Positions 59,612 through 64,000 of a DNA stretch of 64,000 bases are shown in pieces. The stretch is from assembly GCF_039534125.1 (NCBI RefSeq), contig NZ_BAAAUV010000008.1:186001-250000 (forward strand), in the 5' to 3' direction. The notes under the pieces were generated by a model. The model had not been told where the DNA came from, made no database searches, and was given only the letters and a program-made list of their open reading frames with translations. Every line of letters begins with the position of its first letter. Positions within the stretch are counted from its first letter, which is position 1. The DNA is from Actinocorallia longicatena (GTDB lineage: Bacteria; Actinomycetota; Actinomycetes; Streptosporangiales; Streptosporangiaceae). A program made the position numbers and the translations under genes.

Positions 59612-60643
59612 TCAGACGGCGACGACCTCGGTGAGGGCGCGGCCGACGGCCTGGGGGAGGGTGCGGACGAGGGCGGCGAGTTCCTCGAGGTCGGTGTCGA
59701 CGAGGGCCTGGGGGCCGTCGCAGAGGGCCGACTCGGGGTGGGGGTGGACGTCGATGATGACGCCGTCGGCGCCGACCGCGATCGCGGCGGCGGTCAGGGG
59801 GAGCACCAGGTCGCGGCGGCCGCCCGAGTGCGACGGGTCGACGATGACCGGCAGGTGCGACAGGCGCTGGGCGACCGGGACGGCCGAGATGTCGAGGGTG
59901 TTGCGGGTGGCCTTCTCGAACGTGCGGATGCCGCGCTCGCACAGCACGATGTCGAGGTTGCCGCGCTGGGCGATGTACTCGGCCGACATCAGCCACTCCT
60001 CGATGGTGCCGGACATGCCGCGCTTCAGCATGACGGGCTTGCCGGCCTCTCCGGCGGCCTGGAGGAGGGCGAAGTTCTGGGTGTTGCGGGTGCCGATCTG
60101 GAGCATGTCGGCGTACTGGGCGACGAGCTCCACGTCACGGGCGTCCACGACCTCCGTGACGACGGGCATGCCCGTCTCGGCGCGGACGTCGGCGAGGATC
60201 TTCAACCCGGCCGCGCCGAGGCCCTGGAAGGCGTAGGGGGAGGTCCGGGGCTTGTAGGCGCCGCCGCGCAGCAGGGTCGCGCCCGACCGCTGCGCCATCA
60301 GGGCGGCCTGGAGGGTCTGGTCGGGGGTCTCCACCGCGCAGGGGCCCGCGATCAGGGTCATGGTGCCGGGGCCGATCGGGACGCCGCCGACGTGGACGAC
60401 CGTGCGCTCGGGGTGGTTCTCGCGGCTCACGAGCTTGTAGGGGGCGGTGATCCGGATGACGTCGCCGACGCCGCGCTGCCCGCGCAGGTTCAGGGTGCCG
60501 AACCGGGTGCTGTCCCCGACCAGCCCGACGATCGTGCGGTTGACGCCACGCGAGACGAACGCCTCGCCGCCCGCCGTCTCGACGAGCGTGACGACGTTCT
60601 GGATGTCGGACTCGGTGGCCTCAGGAGCCATCACGACGACCAT
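59612..60643 (-). CDS. aroF: 3-deoxy-7-phosphoheptulonate synthase (DAHP synthase)
   Basis: This 343-residue type I-beta enzyme condenses PEP with erythrose 4-phosphate, the first step of the shikimate pathway. An N-terminal ferredoxin-like domain (1-75) precedes the TIM barrel with IAGPCAVETPDQT, LRGGAYKPRTSPYAFQG, LKRGMSGTIEEWL and DPSHSGGRRDLV. ATG 60643 has GAGGGG upstream and avoids an earlier TTG. The gene sits behind a leader peptide and terminator hairpin (60668-60799), so attenuation by aromatic amino acids is likely. Confidence 0.94.
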   Translation of the reverse strand: MVVVMAPEATESDIQNVVTLVETAGGEAFVSRGVNRTIVGLVGDSTRFGTLNLRGQRGVGDVIRITAPYKLVSRENHPERTVVHVGGVPIGPGTMTLIAGPCAVETPDQTLQAALMAQRSGATLLRGGAYKPRTSPYAFQGLGAAGLKILADVRAETGMPVVTEVVDARDVELVAQYADMLQIGTRNTQNFALLQAAGEAGKPVMLKRGMSGTIEEWLMSAEYIAQRGNLDIVLCERGIRTFEKATRNTLDISAVPVAQRLSHLPVIVDPSHSGGRRDLVLPLTAAAIAVGADGVIIDVHPHPESALCDGPQALVDTDLEELAALVRTLPQAVGRALTEVVAV

Positions 60644-60667
60644 GGGTTTTCCCCTCAGAAATGCCAA

Positions 60668-60696
60668 GAGCCCCGGACCTGTGGGGCCCGGGGCTC
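60668..60696 (-). terminator. Attenuator-type hairpin in the aroF leader
   Basis: GAGCCCCGG and CCGGGGCTC (60668-60676, 60688-60696) make a perfect 9-bp stem. Read on the minus strand it is followed by TTGGCATTTCT before the aroF ribosome site. It is placed as a terminator that could be prevented by a ribosome stalled on the leader peptide. Confidence 0.7.
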
Positions 60697-60712
60697 GTTG
60701 GTGTGAAGTCTG

Positions 60713-60799
60713 TCAGCGCAGCGTCCGGCTGACGATCACCCTTGACCCGGGCTCGCCATACCAAAAGAAGTAAACGACGTTACGCACGGGACACACCAT
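60713..60799 (-). CDS. Aromatic-rich leader peptide of aroF
   Basis: A 28-codon frame starts at ATG 60799 and stops at TGA 60713. Codons 10-14 encode Tyr-Phe-Phe-Trp-Tyr in a row (60772-60758). The peptide continues GEPGSRVIVSRTLR. A small stem (60712-60717 with 60728-60733) overlaps the stop, as a pause structure would. All this fits an attenuation leader that senses charged aromatic tRNAs. Ribosome-site support is weak (GAGC), and there is an alternative GTG start one codon later. Confidence 0.7.
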   Translation of the reverse strand: MVCPVRNVVYFFWYGEPGSRVIVSRTLR

Positions 60800-60866
60800 A
60801 GCTCATGATCGTCCGTGGTGCCCACACCGGGGGGCGCGATTCGCCTCACAGCCGCGGGATGGCAGG

Positions 60867-61463
60867 ATGAGCCGGAAGATGACCCCTCCTGAGAAGCCCT
60901 TGCCGCCGGGCCAGTACGTGCCACGGGGATTCCCGGTGCTGCACTACGGGCCCGTGCCCCGTTTCCGCGAAGAGAAGTGGGACTTCCGCGTCTTCGGCAT
61001 CACCGCCGACGGAGGCGAGGGCCGCTGGGACTGGGCGGCGTTCCAGAAGCTCCCGCAGCACAAGATCGTCGCGGATTTCCACTGCGTCACGAAGTTCACG
61101 ATCCCCGACAACCTGTGGGAGGGCGTGACCGGCCGCACCCTGGCGGAGCTGGTCCCGCCGCACCCGGACGTCACCCACGTCATGGTCTGGGCCGAGTACG
61201 GCTACAGCGCCAACATCCGGCTCGAGGACTTCCTCGCCGAGCAGACGGTCCTGGCCACCCACCACAACGGCGAGCAGATCACCGCCGACCACGGGTTCCC
61301 GGTCCGGATGGTCGTCCCCCACCTGTACGCGTGGAAGAGCGTGAAGTGGGCGCGGGCGATCGAGTACATGGTGGGGAACCGCCGCGGGTTCTGGGAGGAA
61401 CGCGGCTATCACACCACCGCCGATCCCTGGAAGGAACAGCGGTACTCCTACCAGGAGGAGTAA
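60867..61463 (+). CDS. Molybdopterin-binding sulfite oxidase-fold protein
   Basis: This 198-residue protein has the molybdopterin-binding fold of sulfite oxidase/YedY. The predicted Mo-ligand cysteine is in ADFHCVTKFTIPDNL. It has MVWAEYGYSANIRLEDF and a HGFPVRMVVPHLYAWKSVKW block typical of the family. No Tat signal or membrane anchor is visible, so it is probably cytoplasmic and distinct from YedY. Substrate and partner are unknown. ATG 60867 is divergent from the aroF leader. Confidence 0.9.
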   Translation: MSRKMTPPEKPLPPGQYVPRGFPVLHYGPVPRFREEKWDFRVFGITADGGEGRWDWAAFQKLPQHKIVADFHCVTKFTIPDNLWEGVTGRTLAELVPPHPDVTHVMVWAEYGYSANIRLEDFLAEQTVLATHHNGEQITADHGFPVRMVVPHLYAWKSVKWARAIEYMVGNRRGFWEERGYHTTADPWKEQRYSYQEE

Positions 61464-61506
61464 TTCTCAGTGCGTAGTCGGTAACTGTCCGTTATGGTGC
61501 CCAGTC

Positions 61507-62622
61507 ATGGGCGTAAAGCTGCGGAGACAGAAGCACGGCTTCGGCACCTCGTCCGACGACGCCACCTTCGCCACCCTCCACACGATCTCGCAGGCGTCGC
61601 CGTCGCTGCGGGCCGGACTGAACGCCGACAGCGCGCGCAAGGCCGCCCGGCATCTGCGCGCGCTGCTGGGGGCCGAGGCCGTGGCCCTCACCGACGAGCG
61701 GAGCCTGCTCGTCTGGGAGGGGCGGGGCCGCGATCACGAGACCCTCCGGCTGGTGGCGCCCGTCCTGGCCTCCGGCCGTCCCCGGGTGGCGGAGGGACTT
61801 CCCTGCCCCGATCCGGAGTGCGTGCTGCGGGCCGCGATGATCGCGCCGCTGGCCGTCGAGGGGCGGATCGTCGGCACCCTCACCGCCTTCGGGGCCGAGT
61901 CCTGCCCGGCGCGGGTCAGGGCGCTGTCGGAGGTGGCCCGCTGGGTGTCGGGCCAGCTCGAGCTCGCCGAGCTCGACTCCTCACGGGCGCGGCTGGCCGA
62001 GGCGGAGATGAGGGCGCTGCGGGCCCAGATCTCGCCGCACTTCGTCTACAACTCCCTGACGACCATCGCCTCGTTCGTCCGCACCGACCCCGAACGCGCC
62101 CGGGAGCTGCTGCTGGACTTCGCCGACTTCGCCCGCTACTCCTTCCGCAACCCGCGCGAGTTCACCACGCTGGCCGACGAGCTGAGGTCGATCCACCGCT
62201 ACGTGCAGCTCGAGACCGCCAGGTTCGGCGAGAAGCTCCGGTTCTCGGTGGACGTCGCGCCGGAGATCCTGCCGGTGGCGGTGCCCTTCCTGTCGCTCCA
62301 GCCGCTGGTCGAGAACGCCATCCGGCACGGGATGGAGGCGGCGTGCCCGGTGTTCCGGATCCGGATCACCGGCCGCGACTCCGGACCCGACGCCCGGCTG
62401 AGCGTCGAGGACGACGGCGTGGGGATGGACCCCGGCCACGTCCGGGCGATCCTCTCGGGCCATCCGGAGCCCAACGCCGGCATCGGCCTGGCCAACGTGG
62501 ACGAGCGGCTGCGCCAGGTCTACGGCGACGAGTACGGCCTGGTCGTCGAGACCGCCCCCGGCGCCGGAACCAAGATCGATCTCAGGATCCCCAAGTACCG
62601 GCCGGGCGTCCACCCCGGATGA
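61507..62622 (+). CDS. LytS-type sensor histidine kinase with GAF-like domain
   Basis: This 371-residue kinase has a GAF-like N-terminal region (about 40-150), then the LytS/YehU signature with H178 in AQISPHFVYNSLT, and a C-terminal HATPase (VENAIRHGMEA, VEDDGVGMD, GIGLANVDERL). It lacks membrane helices, so it senses an internal signal. It pairs with the LytTR regulator 60 bases downstream, and the pair likely controls the sodium:solute symporter at the window end. Confidence 0.93.
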   Translation: MGVKLRRQKHGFGTSSDDATFATLHTISQASPSLRAGLNADSARKAARHLRALLGAEAVALTDERSLLVWEGRGRDHETLRLVAPVLASGRPRVAEGLPCPDPECVLRAAMIAPLAVEGRIVGTLTAFGAESCPARVRALSEVARWVSGQLELAELDSSRARLAEAEMRALRAQISPHFVYNSLTTIASFVRTDPERARELLLDFADFARYSFRNPREFTTLADELRSIHRYVQLETARFGEKLRFSVDVAPEILPVAVPFLSLQPLVENAIRHGMEAACPVFRIRITGRDSGPDARLSVEDDGVGMDPGHVRAILSGHPEPNAGIGLANVDERLRQVYGDEYGLVVETAPGAGTKIDLRIPKYRPGVHPG

Positions 62623-62682
62623 CCCGCTGCTGACTGTGTGAAAGCGATTGCGCGCGGAGCGTGCGGAAGGGATGGTTCGTCC

Positions 62683-63435
62683 ATGCTTCGTGTGCTCGCC
62701 GTCGACGACGAGCTTCCCGCCCTGGAGGAGCTGGTGTACCTGCTCAAGGCCGATCCGAGGATCGAGTCCGTCGCCCAGGCCAACGATCCCGCGCAGGCGC
62801 TGCGCGGCCTGTCCCGCATGCTCGTCGAGGGGGAGCGGCTCGACGCGGTCTTCCTCGACATCCGCATGCCGGGCCTCGACGGCCTGGATTTCACCCGGCT
62901 GCTGTCGGGGTTCGCCAGCCCGCCCGCGGTCGTCTTCGTGACCGCCCACGACGACTGCGCCGTCACCGCCTACGAGCTCGGCGCGCTCGACTACCTGCTG
63001 AAGCCGGTGCGTCCCGAACGGCTGTCGGAGGCCGTCCGCCGCGCCGACCAGGCCGTCCATCTGGCGGACGAGCCCGAACCCGGCGCCCCGGACGAGGTCA
63101 TCCCCGTCGAGCTGGGCGGGCGCACCCGGATGGTCAGCCGGTCGACCGTCACCCACGTGGAGGCGCACGGCGACTACGTCCGCCTGCACACCGGGGAGGA
63201 CACCGCCGGCTACCTGGTGCGGATCCCGCTGGCGGTGCTGGCCAGGCGCTGGGAGGAGGCGGGCTTCATCCGCATCCACCGCAGCACCCTGGTCGCCTGC
63301 GGGCACATCAACGAGCTGCGCTTCGACGAGGGGCGGGCGGCCGTCCGGGTCGGCGAGACCCTCCTGCCGGTGAGCCGCCGCCACACCCGGCAGGTCCGCG
63401 ACCTGCTCGTCCGGCGCTTCAGGATCGACACGTGA
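62683..63435 (+). CDS. LytTR-family response regulator
   Basis: This 250-residue regulator has a receiver with D59 in AVFLDIRMPG and K107 in DYLLKPVRPERL, and a C-terminal LytTR DNA-binding domain (about 145-245; VSRSTVTHVEAHGDYVRLH, FIRIHRSTLVACGHINEL). ATG 62683 gives the natural start. The cognate kinase is the LytS-type gene upstream; the target is probably the transporter operon beginning 63432. The gene overlaps the next one by 4 bases (GTGA). Confidence 0.94.
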   Translation: MLRVLAVDDELPALEELVYLLKADPRIESVAQANDPAQALRGLSRMLVEGERLDAVFLDIRMPGLDGLDFTRLLSGFASPPAVVFVTAHDDCAVTAYELGALDYLLKPVRPERLSEAVRRADQAVHLADEPEPGAPDEVIPVELGGRTRMVSRSTVTHVEAHGDYVRLHTGEDTAGYLVRIPLAVLARRWEEAGFIRIHRSTLVACGHINELRFDEGRAAVRVGETLLPVSRRHTRQVRDLLVRRFRIDT

Positions 63436-63803
63436 GCGGCGGCAGGCAGCGGGTCGTCGTCGAGCACCCGCGGGCGCGGCAGGCCCGGGTCACCCGGTGG
63501 AGCGTCGCCCGCGACATCGGGGAGCAGACCGAGCTCGGCGAGCTGTTCGTGCGGTCGCTGGTCCGGGCGCAGCTCCGGCAGGCCCTCCGGGCGGCCGGGA
63601 TCGTCCTGGTGATCGTCGCCGGGGGGCCGCTGCTGCTCGCGGGCGTACCGGGCGCCGCGCGGCTGCGGCTGCTGGGGCTGCCGGCGAGCTGGCTGCTGCT
63701 GGCGCTCTGCGTGCAGCCGGTGTGGATCGCGACGGCCTTCTGGCAGGTGCGCAGGGCCGAGCGGATCGAGGAGGAGTTCGCCCGGGTGGTCGAGCGGTCG
63801 TGA
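63432..63803 (+). CDS. Small membrane protein upstream of the symporter
   Basis: This 123-residue protein has two hydrophobic segments (about 57-80, AAGIVLVIVAGGPLLLAGVP; and 82-105, LGLPASWLLLALCVQPVW). The basic N-terminus is cytoplasmic. The spacing and context match the DUF485-like small protein that often precedes acetate permeases, but the family is not certain. It overlaps both neighbours by 4 bases. Confidence 0.7.
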   Translation: MSGGRQRVVVEHPRARQARVTRWSVARDIGEQTELGELFVRSLVRAQLRQALRAAGIVLVIVAGGPLLLAGVPGAARLRLLGLPASWLLLALCVQPVWIATAFWQVRRAERIEEEFARVVERS

Positions 63804-64000
63804 CGGTCATGGTGCCGGCCGTCGTCATCGCGCTCACCGTGCTGGCCGGGGCGCTCGGCGGGCTGACCAGGCTCGGCGGTCTCGGCCGGGCCAGGACCTC
63901 GGGCGGCCCCTCGGACTTCCTCGTGGCCTCCCGGTCGGTGACGCCCGCCTGGAACGCCTCGGCGATCGCGGGGGAGTACATCTCGGCGGCGGCCTTCCTC
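63800..64000 (+). CDS. Sodium:solute symporter, acetate permease type (5' fragment)
   Basis: The first 67 residues of a membrane transporter are visible from GTG 63800. After a first helix (VVIALTVLAGALGGL) comes DFLVASRSVTPAWNASAIAGE, which matches SSS-family acetate/monocarboxylate transporters (ActP, MctP). It is co-transcribed with the LytS/LytTR pair and small membrane protein, so acetate or another short monocarboxylate is a likely substrate. The rest of the gene lies beyond the window. Confidence 0.85.
   Translation, partial: MTVMVPAVVIALTVLAGALGGLTRLGGLGRARTSGGPSDFLVASRSVTPAWNASAIAGEYISAAAFL

Noticed and set aside
1..64000. tRNA, rRNA, CRISPR arrays, insertion sequences or prophage genes
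   Set aside because: No repeat-spacer pattern, transposase motif, integrase or conserved tRNA arm was recognised on reading. A tRNAscan or ISfinder search would settle this.

Overview
The window is high-GC DNA (about 70 percent or more by eye) with GTG starts, actinobacterial gene families and gene order. The cytochrome bc1-aa3 genes, PspA with PspAA, ErpA, AdoK, PimB and FadD15 lie in an order like that around Mycobacterium tuberculosis Rv2182-Rv2204 and Streptomyces coelicolor SCO2119-SCO2168 (recalled, not searched). The organism is therefore an actinomycete. A Streptosporangiales-type genome (Actinomadura, Actinocorallia and relatives) fits best, but that placement is inference.

Layout. 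1-4.9 kb: the truncated end of an AfsR/BTAD-type regulator, a CobU-family cobinamide enzyme, a small protein, an aldo/keto reductase and a DUF3043 membrane protein. 5-8.6 kb: pspA-pspAA envelope stress genes, a secreted SIMPL-domain protein behind a strong hairpin, nadA and erpA. 8.8-13.2 kb: adoK, an anti-sigma-like ATPase divergent from a WhiJ/DUF397 pair, tusA and a cysteine desulfurase. 13.4-23.9 kb: aerobic respiration (ctaC-ctaD-ctaF, then ctaE-qcrC-qcrA-qcrB), interrupted by an L,D-transpeptidase, trpD and a degenerate receiver protein. 24-33 kb: a stand-alone RAM protein, rhomboid protease, DnaQ-UvrC fusion nuclease, NYN-type nuclease, and three cell-wall hydrolase genes, two of them behind c-di-AMP (ydaO) riboswitches. 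33-44 kb: pimB, fadD15, cutC, phosphoesterase, SRPBCC protein, glucokinase, acyltransferase and a MacS-type kinase. 45-48.9 kb: an FtsH-like membrane AAA protease coupled to a lipoprotein, and a LuxR response regulator. 49-51.1 kb: a compact three-gene unit (membrane protein with a Gly/Ser/Cys tail, DUF692 MNIO enzyme, SCO6045-like partner) that looks like a peptide-modification system. 51.2-60.6 kb: a PPi-type phosphofructokinase, thiI, a metallopeptidase, csaA and a DAHP synthase with an aromatic leader peptide. 60.8-64 kb: a soluble sulfite-oxidase-fold protein and a LytS/LytTR two-component pair leading into a truncated sodium:solute symporter.

Most of the window is core envelope, respiration and central metabolism. 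The signals most worth following are the MNIO/Cys-tail operon, the aromatic leader peptide and attenuator ahead of aroF, the two riboswitch-controlled wall hydrolases, and two genes whose best-placed start codons are non-canonical (AUC at 26968, CUG at 30002). No tRNA, rRNA, CRISPR array, insertion sequence or prophage was recognised.
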